This document shows positions 24,858 to 37,700 of a DNA stretch of 64,000 nt, in pieces. This stretch comes from Silene noctiflora. Lineage: Eukaryota; Streptophyta; Magnoliopsida; Caryophyllales; Caryophyllaceae. The notes under the pieces were generated by a model. That model was given only the letters and a program-made list of their open reading frames with translations, was not told the DNA's origin and did not search any database. The number at the start of each line of letters is the position of its first letter. Position 1 is the stretch's first letter. Both the position numbers and the translations under genes were made by a program. The stretch spans positions 29,631 to 93,630 of the forward strand of contig VHZZ01004842.1 of the NCBI GenBank assembly GCA_009801015.1. The letters are read 5' to 3'.

Positions 24858-27631
24858 CCTCTTTAGCCGATTTAAATTTAAAAAGAAAGTCGTCGAATGA
24901 CCAAAATCCTCGATAAACTTCAACTTTTCGCTTTTGAACCACTGTTACAGGAGCTTAATATAGGTAATAGATAAAGAAAATTCGTGATTGCCCATTGATT
25001 GCCCGAGGAAGCAGGTGCTTCTTTTCGAGAGGCCCCTCTTGAAAAAAGAGGGGGTTTGGGTGGACCAGATGCCCTTTATTGATATCTACTAAGAATCACA
25101 AGATAGACAAGAAAATCAGAAAGAATCCCCAAAGTCTCATGCTTTCTGTGAGCCGTGCTTTTCCAATTGATCGGTAAACGCCTTCCCTTTTTTTTTTTCA
25201 AATGAAGATTCATGTTAGTCTTAGTAAATAGGCTTTTTCTGTCTCATCGTCGCCCCTTGACTTCTCGTAGGAATTAATTTCAAATAGGGCAGTTCGTGCG
25301 GAAATCTCGTACCGAAACAAGTGACTTCAGGAAGAAAGGTAAAGCAAAGTCAAAAGTAGTGGATTGGGTGGGTGGTTCACGAGCAAGACAACCATCAGAA
25401 CCTACCTTCAAAATCAAAAGAAGCAAGATTGCCAGTTACTGTTTTCTAAAATTGGGTTTATAATCCCACTTATACTTAAGTTTCCATCTTTAGATTATAT
25501 ATCTGTGGTAATCCCGCTGCTTATGAGTCATCTAGGCAAAGCAGCTTGACCAAAGGCTAAGCCTGATCCCCAACACGGCATGCGAGTCAAACAATATGTC
25601 TGCTCGCGTTGCACTGTATCGCTTGAGCCACCTTCCCTTTCCCATTGCAACCATATAAGCTGCCACTATCTCCTTTCTTTAGCATAAGGAAAGCTCTAGA
25701 GTGTGTCCTGTTCAGATAGGCAAGATCGTCTCATCAGCTACTACCTCGACTTTTTTTTTCTTGGTTAAATAAGGATCTCTTTTGCCGAAGCATCCTAATA
25801 AGGTAAGGTCAAGTACAGTATCTCATTCTTGGGCATCATGAATCATAAGCCGTCTTTGAAGACGTCTTCGTTTTCTTTGATTTCAGCCTTGTTTTCGACC
25901 CATGCGATCAAAGCCTTTAATTTTGGTGTCTTTAGCTCATAGGCGCGGTTTGTAACCAGCCATTTCGTTGCATAAATTTAGTGAGACTGCCTACCTTATG
26001 GAATTAAGGAGAAAATGGGATGAAATCGCATTCATAAGCAAAAAGACCAGGTTTTACTAAATTTGTCGTCGAACAAGGGAAAAGAGCCACTCGCTATTTT
26101 AAGACCAAGGCAACTCGCTTCGAATCCTTAAAAAGCCCCTCTAGCATCCAGTCCTGAAGTCGTAGCTATTCGAATGGGGTACCTCATGAGAAGGAGATCG
26201 AGAACATCTCAAATCTCTGGATGTGAATTCAGAGGAAGCATTTCCACAAAGGGGAGTTTCTGATCATCCCGAAACTCAAGGCGAAAAAAGCAAACTTTGC
26301 AGTTGATGGAAAGACTGATACCATTTTTTTGAGTAAGTCGAGCTTGACTTGAAACCTACTGTGGCGGGTGAGAAGTCGGCGAGTTTACTTTGCTTTTATA
26401 TGAATATCCAGATTGGTGGGTTGAACACATACGCCGCGGGAGCGAACTCTTATTGTTTTAGAGAAGGGCCAAGCTGCCCACTATGCTATCGAGCCAACTT
26501 CTGTCTCATCACTCGGGTTCGCCCATACATAAAGGAAGCCCGCGGAAGCGCCCAAAGGTCTGATACGACCTTTTGGAGAGATATTATGATGCCTGTGAGT
26601 TCATTTTTTATTTAGTAGATAATGTCCACTAAGTCTGATTGCTGAAGGATTGTGAAAAAGAAAGTGTAGGCTCCAAGATGGCATTCTTAGACCTCGCCTT
26701 TTGGTCTTTCATGATATTATTTCTCCTATATATTAAGTAAGAAGAATGCTCCGGTTGCGGTACTCTTGCTTAGGCAGAAAAAAATCTATCTTAAGAAATT
26801 AAACGAAATAGCTTAGATACGAAGAAAGCCTTTCGGAAGCAGCTTCGACAATCATGCAAAAGCTAGGTCGTTTTTTCAAGACAGCTCCCCTTCCTTTTCT
26901 TTTGTTTTATTTGCTTTAGGGTTTAGCAGAGAGACTTCATCTTTCTTGCTTTTTTTATTGGTTGGAGTCCATCCCCACTGGTTTACTTCTTATTTTTTGT
27001 GTGCTAATGTTCTTTCCCTAATTATAATGATATAATTTTCCTCGATTTAAGAGAGCAGAAGCTATAGCCATTGTAATTGTTAAAAAAGAATTCCGCTCTC
27101 TCGTCCTTTTCCTACCATTGCTTGCCGATCTAAAAACAACTCTCTTATCTACCCTAGCATAAAAATAAGAGTGAGTGCGGAAGAAAGTTCAAGGTCGACT
27201 ACTAAAGACTAAACTAAACAAGGAGCTCCCTTATTAGAAATCTGCTGCCCAAGCTATTCTAACCTATATGACCTCCATGAGGATCATATTCCATTTTCCT
27301 AGAAGCGAGGCTTTATAAAACTCCATAGAATCTTTGCTATCTTGTAGTAGGAGTCTTACAGTTCTTGTTGAAAGAGATCTATTGAGTTGAACCCCACCAA
27401 ACTAAGTCTCCTAAGAGCTTTATAAACTCTAACCTAGTAACTACATACATCTTAAGACCAGTACTTGGTGTAAGAATATCTAAGGTTGTGTGTGATCTTA
27501 TTAATGCGACCGGATGCTCTCGGCACTTGGACGTGCTTTTTTTCTTATAGAATGTTTTCTGATTAGAACGTGTAGCTGATTTATAGCATTATTCCTAGTA
27601 TATTACTGCCGTTGTATTACATGACAAGGTT

Positions 27632-27967
27632 TTGTTATCTCAATCCTACTTAGTCTTTTATAGTTATAGTATAGAAGCAATTATTCCTTATTCCGGCGGT
27701 CCCCAGAAAAGGCGGAAGGTCCATATGTTATATCTGCTGCCTTGTATATCTATAGGGCTGACCCTAGTAATGGTGGGTGTCTTAGAGCGTGTTATCCCGA
27801 TCCTACCTCTTCTACGAGCAGCTTTTTATAAAAAAAGAGTCCGGAGAAGGCTTTTATCTATGTTAGGTATGTCGCTTAAACTCAAGGCGTACCCGTGGAA
27901 GGGGACACTATGGATAGAGGGGAAAAGAGAGCTTGAGAGGGACAGTAAAAAGTTTAATACAGGTTAG
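27632..27967 (+). CDS. hypothetical open frame with a hydrophobic segment
   Basis: A 111-codon frame opening with TTG; no in-frame ATG occurs near the start. It reads a hydrophobic stretch (MLYLLPCISIGLTLVMVGVL) at about residues 32-51 that could span a membrane. A basic stretch (FYKKRVRRRLLSMLG) and a charged C-terminus follow. A small chimeric membrane ORF of the kind known from plant mitochondria would look like this, but no fragment of a known gene is recognised inside it and its length is within chance expectation. Confidence 0.15.
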   Translation: MLSQSYLVFYSYSIEAIIPYSGGPQKRRKVHMLYLLPCISIGLTLVMVGVLERVIPILPLLRAAFYKKRVRRRLLSMLGMSLKLKAYPWKGTLWIEGKRELERDSKKFNTG

Positions 27968-30730
27968 TTAAAACCAGAATCAAATAAACTACGCTTCCAT
28001 TTAAGAGTTACTTAAAACAGATCCGTTCAAAAGCAAAGATGTAATGTACTATTGTATTAGTCTCGTGTCAGCAAATGATTCTTACGGAGATGGAGCAAAA
28101 AAGGGAGCAGGTGGTGAGCCTCGGGCGGATGAATACTAGACGGTGGGCATTACATTAGAAGTATTAGAAGTAGAGGACAAAAGCTTAATTATAAACTTTA
28201 ATTGAACCGGCTTTCTATGACGTCTGATTGGAATTCACTTCAGTTGTTGCATTCAGAAGAAGCTTTCTTGTATGACTTCATAGATCCAAAACAAAATGCT
28301 TTCTTCTTTACTATAAGAAATTCTTAATTTAGTAAAAGCAACTAGCGCTACATATACGTTTATTTCATTATCCGGGAGCTTTATCCTGGTGAAAAAAGGT
28401 ACAAAGAGTACGGGGTAGCCGCCTGCCTTAGACGTTGTGAGTGAAACCATGTTGGACAGAGGAGTCGTCTTATGTGTATATGCAGGTGAGTAGATCCCTG
28501 AGGAATGCTATATAAGAAAAGGGATGCTTCCCTTCTTAATAGTAGGAGGCAAAGGAAAGGGAGCAGCGAAGGTGTGGCGCCCTATATAATAGGGAGTGGA
28601 GTTTGTCGAGCCATAACCATATCTGCACTTACTCTCGTGCAGCAGGTGCATGCGTAGTGGAGGTTTATTCGAAAATTGCATCGTATGTTTTTTTTTATCT
28701 TTATCTCGAGCTAGGACATAGGCATATCGATCTAAGTCTAACTTTTGTACTGAAGTGACAAAGTAACCTTGTTTTTGTTCTACTACTAGCACAGGAGGAA
28801 GACTACCTTATCGTCTGAATTTAAGGGGTCTATTATACTTTTTAGAATATAAGGATTTTGCAGCAATAAGAAGAAAGAGTCGTGCTAGAACAGTCCGTAC
28901 TTAGTCATTTGCCATTGCTCGCTTCATACGCACCTAATATTTTATCAAAGCGAATCTAGTACTCTTAAGGCTTCTTATATTATAAAAACAAATTATACTC
29001 GCCTCAAACTAACTTATTTCTTGACAGGGTGTGTACATAGCCTTTAACTAGGCGGGTATTAACTTCATCTGCTAATTCGTCTACTTATTCGTACTCTTGC
29101 TTCTCTAATTCTTGAAATAGTCGCTGTCTTCTCTTATGTCTTCTACTGTAACTATAGTAAGCAAGCCGGTGCGATCATCGATTATTCAGTAATTAGGTAG
29201 AGATGTAAAACCTGCTGACTCACTTTAGAAAGTTGCTTTCTCCGATTATGATTATTAAGATCTGGCGAACTTCCTCTATCAACGGGTAACCCATTAACTG
29301 AAAAAAAAAATAGCCAACTTGCTCATTACATACCTTTCCTTTTACTGGCTCCACCACATCCTGACTGAGGATCCTTTTTTTTTCTAATTTGCTAATAGGA
29401 AAGAGGGCTATTACAATAGTATATAATCTAGTCCGTCTAATAGCAATGGAGCAATAGATAGAAAGTAGTAGGTCATCAAAAAAAAAAGCTTTTCTCCGCC
29501 CCGCAAGTTTTGGATCCCAAACCCACTATGTTAACCATGTTAAGGGTCAAAGATTCAGAAAATCCCTACAATTCAATTACGTTAGCTTCCGTAGAAGTAG
29601 CTTTCCAGGTCCAAAGGTAAGCAATATAAGGTAGGACCCGTTTTTTCCACCATCATCAAAAGCTTCTTTAACATCAACCTTCTTATTTCATCTTACGCGA
29701 AAAAACCTTAACAGCAAACGTATTCAGTTAATGTTTATGTAGCTGATGAAAGGTACTCCGATACAGGACATGCCTTTAATTACTTATACTAATTCATTCT
29801 TATAGAGGACTCTTCGCCCATCCACCTAAGCAACTCCTTTGGAAATGGATCTGACAGAAGCAGACACAGCTTTTTATACAGTTGGCGCGGAAGATACAGG
29901 AGCATCCCTTTACTATTTATATGAAGCCTTCCCATAGAAAGCTCATTATTCTTAAGGAGCAGCTCCATCTACATAAGAAAGAGTAGTAGCCCCATCATTG
30001 GATGCTTCTCGACAAACTACTCTAGTATAACGTCTTTAAGAATAGAATACCTAAAACAGGGGTCTCATCCAACAGGTATAATAGAAAAAACCATGCTGCT
30101 CTTATGTTCCGAAGACTTTGATCAACTTAATTTACCGACTTTTGTGCCATAAACTAATGTTGGCGGAAAAAACACTTTATAGTTTATAGATAGAGCATAA
30201 TACCACCTGCGTGCCCCGTATTCTCAATATGCTGTCTTAGTAACTACACTCGTTCCAACGGAAGATTAACTCCTCCAGTAGGCTGTTAGTGATCTAAAGA
30301 TATTTTCTTAGTAGATAGAGTGGTCCCTTTCTTATCTTATGATGTAAAGGAAGCTTTCTCCGGCTGTAATGGGTTACCCGCCCAACTCTGCTATTAAGCT
30401 ATATTATAGTTAAAGATAGAGGGCATACGCTGCAAGAATTGATACTTGAGGGGCGGGGCATCTTATACTATATTATATGGGAAGGTGCTTCCCTTACTAC
30501 CGCATAAGGCCTTTACACCGCCATAAATGCCAATTCATCCTGTTTTTTCCTTGCGTATGCTCCTGATGCCACAGACTCTGCTTTTCTTTAGGGACGGCTT
30601 TAGAAGCTCTTATTGGTAGGTAGCATAGATTTCGTTTCATATAGAAGACTTATTTCTTATACTTATGATCTTTTCTTCTTGTACTGGTATTAATAAGTCA
30701 AAGTAATGCATGCCTATCTTCTTTCTGTGT

Positions 30731-30810
30731 AAAACACGCGTAGTTCCGTAGCAGCGAATGTAGTTCCGGAGTGAACGAGTGGAATTTCGGAACGAACAAG
30801 CGGAATACCT
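30731..30810. repeat. fullest copy of a dispersed GC-rich repeat family
   Basis: This copy reads GTAGTTCCGTAGCAGCGAAT, then GTAGTTCCGGAGTGAACGAG, then TGGAATTTCGGAACGAAC in succession. Related pieces, some inverted, are at 3565-3585, 31405-31440, 32140-32170, 36575-36613, 37636-37680, 39093-39109, 41080-41112 and 45400-45420. The shared inverted core is CGTTCCAAGTATTCTACTCGC-like (three exact-length copies with one or two changes). Confidence 0.65.
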
Positions 30811-33198
30811 GTAGCGCGTATAAAGAGCCCAAAGAGCCGGTTGTTAGAGTACCAAAAGAAAGAATACACGCCATGTAGGTTAGAAAGTCTTCCTTATCGA
30901 GAAGAACTCTCCATATAGTAGTTTACTAGCTCAAGTCTTGCAAATCCAGGATAGGGTGGATACCGTGCTTTTAGTGTTTGAGCAAGAGACCTCTTAATTC
31001 TAATTATATCATAGAAGAGTAATACAGCTGTATATATCATTTTATTCTTATGCGTAAACCCAGTCTAGTTAGTACATAACTGCTTTCTTTCTGATCTGAT
31101 GAAAAAGAAAAGGCAGGTGTTTACTTATGCATCTATACATTCTTTTCTTATGTATCTATTGATCCCTTGTTGGACCTACCTACGTTAATTCGAGATGCGC
31201 CAAGCCCCTTTGCTCAGTGATGTTACCTTAAAATGTGATCTTAATTAAGACATATATCTATCCAATAATAAAGGAGACGACTGAAGTTTCTTTCCCGAAA
31301 AAAAAAGAAGAAGCATTCGTTGACTAAGATCCAACCAAAGACACAGTTGAGGATTTGTCTCAATCTTTTAAAGTAAATTCTACTCTATTAATCCGCTAAC
31401 AGCTGGTTCACTACTCCAGTTCCGGGACTACATCCTACCATAAGAAAATTAAAGGACATCATACTCCTATATCTTCTCTACTACGGGTATTCCTCTCATG
31501 TGTCCCTTGCCCACCCTAGCATGTCACGGGTTGTGTGTGATATTGGTTCATGTTGTCAGAGCTTTTACTTTGTCTAACTGTATATAAAGATCAACTTAGT
31601 CTTTTCCCTTTTAGCCTTGTTATAGAGCAGCTGTAATGTTATAACTATATTTTTATAAAAAAGCACCTTATGAATCTAAACCTGCTTTCTGTTTATGCGA
31701 ATACCTACCTATTCGAAGAAGATTACAAGTACATTATTTAAGTAAGTACACACTATATTCCATCTGATTGATGATTAGGTGCTTATTCTGTTAATTATGT
31801 GTCCGTGTCAGAGGGGGGCTCTCTACTTCCTATAAGATCGAAAACAATGCTTCCTAGTAGTAGTGTGGTATCATTGGACCATAACTATAAGAGAAGCTAC
31901 AGCGAAAGAAGTTCTCCAGACGAAGAGTAAGTAGACATGACATCATATGTAGTAATGCTCCTTGGCAATCCAGTTACTAGAGCTCCTTTAATTCGATCAA
32001 TAACCAGAAAGTTGCACAAAGACTAAGATAAAGTAAGTAGACGCGAGTCCTTAGAAGATAGGGTAAGAGTCAGAGTCTTTTTTCCATGTGAATGTTGTGC
32101 ACGAGTAACCGCTATTTGAAATCAGGGTTTTCATTAACTTCTTACTCGTTACGGAGCTACATTCGCGCCTTATTATAATACCAAAAGTGCTTAATTAATA
32201 TCGTATAGTAATGTAGTTTGTTCTTCTCTTATGCAATAACTTGCTTTTCTCTATGGATCCCTTATTGCAAAACATATACCCTGGATTAGCCACAGTTGTG
32301 TTGATTGCCTCGATCTTTAGACTTTCTAATACTAACTAAAAGATAAGGACGTAAGGCAAAAGGAACGTTTGGTGCAGTTGAATACCTATAAGAGTAAGTA
32401 ATAGAATACGAGCAAACAACGAGCTTTCCAGATCGATCAATAGGAAGAAGTGCGAGTTAGACAAAGAAAGAAATTCTGTTGGAGTGAGTAGTCTGCTACG
32501 CCCCATAAGTAGCTTTCTGTATTGCAGTCGAACAAGGTAAGAGTAGGATCTTAGTGGAATAAATCTAAGATTCGTGGAAAGAGCCCCTTATTCTCCATCT
32601 TAGGCAGCAAAGGAAGTTCTTTGTTGTGTCGTGGGAAGCTGCTTATCAAGGTATAGCTCAGAATGACCCTTCTTAGACGGAGAAAGAGGCCCTTTTAGTA
32701 GACTTGCCCGGGAAACTCCCTTAGGCATTAAAGTTATCTCCGACTCTATATTTTAGTGTTTGGGTGCGTGTAATTCCTTCTTTTCTTAAAGTACATTTTT
32801 TGTACAATTTCTTATCAGATTAATTCTGCTATAGTAATAAATCAAGCTATGTCTTAGCCGATCCTACTTATATGGTTATTTCGAATAGGGCTTCGGGGGG
32901 GAGCTTGAAACATATTCCCCTATCTACTAATCTAGGAGTAGAGCATCTTTAATCTCTCTGTTGGAGCGATTGGAGCATTACATTCTGATGCAAATTAACA
33001 ACGAGGCCCATGACTCCTTACTCACCGGTGTTCTAGCAAATTGAGGTATATCTTCTTCCTACTATAATTGAGAAAAAAAGTCTTCCTACTACTAATGATC
33101 AACTTAAGGTAGAACTTCCGTAATTGATTGAAAGGATTCTAAATGGGAGCTCCCGGATCAGGCGCTATCGGGATATACTATAAAGTATTTGAAGGCGA

Positions 33199-33272
33199 AA
33201 GAAATAAAATTTAAGAAGAATTTATATCGTATATAATATAAGGATCCTTTATCTAGCTAAATTTTATTTCTT
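33199..33272. repeat. perfect inverted repeat, 15-bp arms
   Basis: AAGAAATAAAATTTA (33199-33213) is matched by its exact reverse complement at 33258-33272, with a 44-nt AT-rich spacer. It could form a stem-loop or be the ends of a very small decayed element. No target-site duplication was seen. Confidence 0.85.
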
Positions 33273-35740
33273 AAAATAGATAGTGAGGTCTCTTATTCTC
33301 TAAATGATAGAATACCGGAGCCATGCTGTTAATGCACTATAGTAGTACAGGAGTACGTCTCATGATGACAGAAATTAAGTTTCTCGACTGGAGGAATAAG
33401 CTGCTTATAGGTCGCAACTCCCTACTCGCTAAGGGACAACTATAGCAGCTGTACATATAATAAGTAAGATGGGACAATCACCTAACCTAGATGCCGTTAT
33501 AAGAATATAGGACGGAAGTACATATTGATTCCAAGGAAAAGAAAAAAAGGAACTTAACTAAATAACGCTTCCTCTTTCGGGAATTTGTGTCCAAAGGGCT
33601 TTCCCTTCAAAGGCAGTAAGAAAAGCTTCTTATCAATAGGAAAGGGGTCATATTATTATATCTGTTGTATCCCTACTGTTGTACCTGATAAACTAAGTAT
33701 CTCCGCTTATGATTTATCTTCCGTTTTGGATGAACCGGGTTATGCTCTCTAAGTATAAGGGTGAAATGACTGCACCCAGTGCTCTTAGCTTTTCGTAGTT
33801 AGTTACGGATTAGCTGTAAGTTTTTTATGAGAGGGGGCTTTTACTGTTTATGTCCATAAGTCCTAATTTTATATATATAGGCAAACAAGGCATTTTAGTC
33901 ATAGACCGAAACACTCGTTGGGAACATTCACACGAGAGAATAATGCATGAAGCCTCTAAGAAAGCGGGAAATGCTCTAGTTCTTCGGTTGAAGTTTCTAC
34001 TAAGCCCGATCCGCGTGAAAAAAAGGAGTTCCCCTACGATTGATCTAATGCTACCCCTTTTTATCTTAAGGACAACTTAAAGCTTCTCTCCTAACACTTC
34101 TTTTAACACAAGGGAGTAATAATTGTTATCTGACGTCTGTTGTAGTTGTTCCCGTGAACTAATGAGCTAACCAACGCTAAGCTGCTTAAGTAGTGGACTT
34201 TATTGTTTATGATTTATTATATTTTGGGGTAAAAAGGTACCAACCCATAGGAAAAGACTCTACTTTATACTCCATTATAAGGAATCGCTTTATAGCCCCG
34301 ATTTCATTATACTTTCTAGAGTTCGGGTTGCAGTGTATTCATCAAGAAATAGAAACAAAAGATCATCCGGCAGCAGTAGCTAGGTAAAAAAGACAAGCAT
34401 AAGTGGATACATATGGTACGCTTGGTACAGTGCAAAACATCCGTAGATAGAGCTGAAACGCTCTCTACCCTAGCATTTATAGGAAAAAAGAGAGCATAAA
34501 CATATGTAAAGTCACGCGCCTAAAAAGCATAAGTAGACGTTTACGTTGGTGAGAAGGCTTCCTTAACTTTCTTTGAAGGTAATTCCACCGTGCTACCGGC
34601 CAAGCTCCCTAAATGGGCCCTTTTCTTATAAGTAGTTCCTCTAGATAAAGGAAAGTCCCGAGATGGAACAAAAGTCATAAAAGGAGAAACAGCTTAAGTT
34701 TTTTTTCGAAAGATGCGGCATGACTGTTATATGTTTAGAACCTTTCGAGGGCAGCCCCGCCAGGTCGTTAGGGGAAGAAGTCCTCTTCTGTGGCAAGTCA
34801 TTTACTAAAGATAGCACTTACCCGTAGATAGCATATAAACTATAGAATCTTGCAGAATTGTTGTAGAAACTTCTTTTGGAACGGAAATAGCCAGTGTGGC
34901 GCGGTAGTCTGTATATGCTGTTGTAGAAGAACTAGCTTTCTTTCTCCGACAGAAAAAAATTTAGGAGGATTTTATTCTAGTAGAATAGAGTAAGTACACA
35001 AGTTCTAGTTAGGCCTTATATGGAAGTTACGAACTGACGTATGATGTAATTGTTGTAAGGAACTACTCCTTGAGACTAAGTGTTTACAGGGTATCATCCC
35101 TTGATACCGCACCAGTAACATTCTCCGGAAAAACTGCGGGTAGAGTTGGAAGCTGGTAGTTAAAAAGCATTTGAAGATTGCAGCAATCTGACCCTGTATT
35201 TATGGTTGCTCTTAATTCTTCTGAAATAATAATAATAAAGTGTGGAAATAAGTTATCGTCCCCGTATGCTCTTGGAAGTAAATCCTAGATATAATAATAG
35301 AAACGAAGAAGCTTTTTCGCGAAACTTTAAGGTCTGTATAAGATAACTTACCCTTCCACAAATTCTAATGCTTTAGCTCGCCCATGGCTGTATTTCAAGT
35401 ATAAGTGTAAATAGCGGAAGACGCTTTTGGACAGGCACCCTTCTTAGAAAAAGAATCCTATTACAGTTATAATTAGTAGAAAGCATAATAGGCATACGTG
35501 TGAGAACGAGTAGCCGTCCTATCTAATAGGATATTATAGTTAAAGAGTAAATGTACTGTACCAGTTGCCAAAGGATGTCCTGTTGAGCGAGAAAGCCTTA
35601 CCTTTCCTTCCTGAGATTGTCTCGGTTTGGTATGTGGAGGGAGAAGCCTCTAGTGTTGTGTTATAGAATAAGCCAGCAATTGCATATCCTTATACTACGG
35701 ATGCGTCCGAGCAATTATACGCGATTATAATGTTTCACTC

Positions 35741-35760
35741 GTTAAGTAAAGAGCACTTCT
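35741..35760. repeat. 20-bp dispersed repeat, copy 1
   Basis: GTTAAGTAAAGAGCACTTCT here matches 37481-37500 at 19 of 20 positions in the same orientation. Flanks are only weakly similar. Confidence 0.8.
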
Positions 35761-35917
35761 CTTTATGGCCGCCTTGGTCCCTTGGTTTACTCTTCGACCC
35801 ATCTTATAGTTCGTTTCTACTTAATTGTATGTTGTCATTCTCCCAGTAGTTTGCTTCTTAGCGATCTTTTGTCCAATAAAAGAATTAATTGATGAAAACT
35901 CATAAAAGAATAGATTC

Positions 35918-35933
35918 TCTCCTTTGACAGAGC
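35918..35933. repeat. exact 16-bp dispersed repeat, copy 1
   Basis: TCTCCTTTGACAGAGC recurs exactly at 46977-46992. Both are preceded by an A-rich AGA...TTC context, so the similarity may extend a little upstream. Confidence 0.85.
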
Positions 35934-37403
35934 CTAAATGGCCTAATAAAGAAAGCTACTGTTCAAATTAGAACAAGACATCAAGCTTTACATTAGTTGA
36001 CTTACACCGTATTTTTATTGAGGAGATTTCTCATGGTTCTAATCTTCCTAGATTTTTTTCTTAGATCTGAGGACTTCTGCCTTATTAAGATGAAAAAAGA
36101 ATCCTCCTTTATACTTAGAATGCAATCTCTTTAATACCTACTCTGAGCTTGGAAGACTATAATACAAGAAGAAATCTATCGCGCCAGGCCTTGACCAGAG
36201 AAAGAAGAATAGCAAGAGAATACTGGAATGGAGCAGAGGGTGAACAGTAAGCAAAGGACCCTTTTCAATAGGCTTCTGAAATAACAACCGGCATAACCTT
36301 CTTTTTTCACAAACATTTTATTTTTACGGTTTAAACAAAGTAGATCGGTGGCATAGTAATCTGCACGCGTAACTTGTGATTGATTTTCAAAAGGCTTGGC
36401 AAAAGCACTTTTCGATCGCATCATATCTATATAATTAGAAGAATAGCTTACTCTCCCAACTATAGTAGCCTAGCGCTAGCATCTTATTCTAGCAACCTAA
36501 TGAACAGCCGGTTCTTTTTTTTTTTTCTCTAACATCTATATCTTTTGGGCTCGTTACATATATTTAACTCATTCACTCCAGGACTACGTCCGTTCTCCAA
36601 GTATTCTACTCGCTCTGCAAAACAAGCTTGGAAAGTAGCATCGTTCTTATTTATGTTATATAAAAGAGTACTTGTTTTCTTTTAATAAGCAGCTATACGA
36701 AAGACAGTCCTCTTTTAGTAAGAGAAAGAAGGCATAGCTAAGTTACAAGATAGGTAAGCTGTGAGATGAAATGGGGCAAATATATTGTTTTTCAGTCAAT
36801 AGCATTGTATTAAGAGAAGCGCTACTTACAGTTCGATTATTAGAATTTCTAGTTACTAATATCTTATATAATGGATGTCTCGAGCTCATCAGAATATCTA
36901 CCTTATAAGCGCTCTCTCGCCGAATGTCTTCTCTAAAGTAGTAGTAAAATTTGCCTGCCTAAAGTATTAAAAGAGTCTATCTCACATATGCGTTAAAGTA
37001 ATCCAATAAGGCCACTTTTCTCACTGAAGAATAAGTAAAGGCTGGAAGGATAAAAACTTATTAAAAAGGGTACTTGTTCTCTCACGATATTATTAATTTT
37101 TGACTTTTGAAAGAGCTGGGCTAGCTAGCTAGCTCTACAAGAACAAGACTTGCATTCTATAAAAACTATAAAAAAACTATAAAAGAGAGAGTTTATACAA
37201 TCTAAAAGGCAAGCACCCCCATAAGTGGCTGGCGGAGCCTTATCTGACACATAGATGGTATTCGCTATGAACAGAGATCGAACCCCTTATATTATATAAT
37301 AAGATGAAAATGGATCCTTTTTTAGGACACTTAACATATGTTATCGTGCTAACCCTTAGAAGCTAGTTAGAGAAGTCACTTTAGATGGGAGCTTCCAGTT
37401 TAC

Positions 37404-37700
37404 TTGAGTTATAGAACAAGTCAGGCTTTGTATCTTATGGAATATGCCCAGTACCTAGACTTGATTCCACCGTTCCGTTTGTTAAGAAAAGAGCACTTCT
37501 ATTTCCATGGTATCTACCTTCAAAGGAAATTGCAGATAGCTTTTCAACTTATGTCGAAGTTTTTGTTGTTTATGCTATGTATGCCTTTTAGGCTGTACCT
37601 GTTGTCGATCAGTAGTGCTCTTCTAAGATATAGGGGACGCGTGGAGTTCCGAAGTGAAGGAGCGAGCGTAAGACATGCAGCGAGTAAGATGTTAGAGTAG
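37404..37700 (+). CDS. hypothetical open frame, probably chance
   Basis: A 98-codon frame opening with TTG and open about nine codons further upstream. It has a hydrophobic middle (LMSKFLLFMLCMPFRLYLLS) and a basic end that overlaps a copy of the dispersed GC-rich repeat family (37636-37680). Part of the frame (37481-37500) is also a dispersed repeat. A repeat-built chimeric ORF is possible. No known domain is seen. Confidence 0.12.
   Translation: MSYRTSQALYLMEYAQYLDLIPPFRLLRKEHFYFHGIYLQRKLQIAFQLMSKFLLFMLCMPFRLYLLSISSALLRYRGRVEFRSEGASVRHAASKMLE

Larger units (their letters stand above)
20918..27595. other. intergenic stretch, one tRNA-like remnant
   Basis: No protein gene recognised. It contains a tRNA-like sequence at 21156-21240, a hairpin at 24832-24857 and one member of an exact 18-bp repeat (24803-24820). 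At 21.94-22.16 kb both strands read smoothly in different frames, which shows that readability alone does not prove coding. Long A/T runs occur at 22540, 23950 and 24820. Confidence 0.5.
27968..37403. other. AT-rich intergenic tract with dispersed degenerate repeats
   Basis: No gene supported; frames are the shortest and sparsest of the window, with almost none of 60 codons between 28.8 and 33.8 kb. TATA, TAGTA and CTTATT words dominate. It contains the 15-bp inverted repeat at 33199-33272, repeat copies at 29281-29376, 30731-30810, 32140-32170 and 36575-36613, and a (CTAG)n run near 37124. Texture differs from the flanks, which suggests a different origin or a longer time without selection. 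Confidence 0.5.

Noticed and set aside
37120-37135. (CTAG)n run and (GTCA)n run near 49518 as meaningful sites
   Set aside because: Only three to four units each; ordinary microsatellite-scale sequence.
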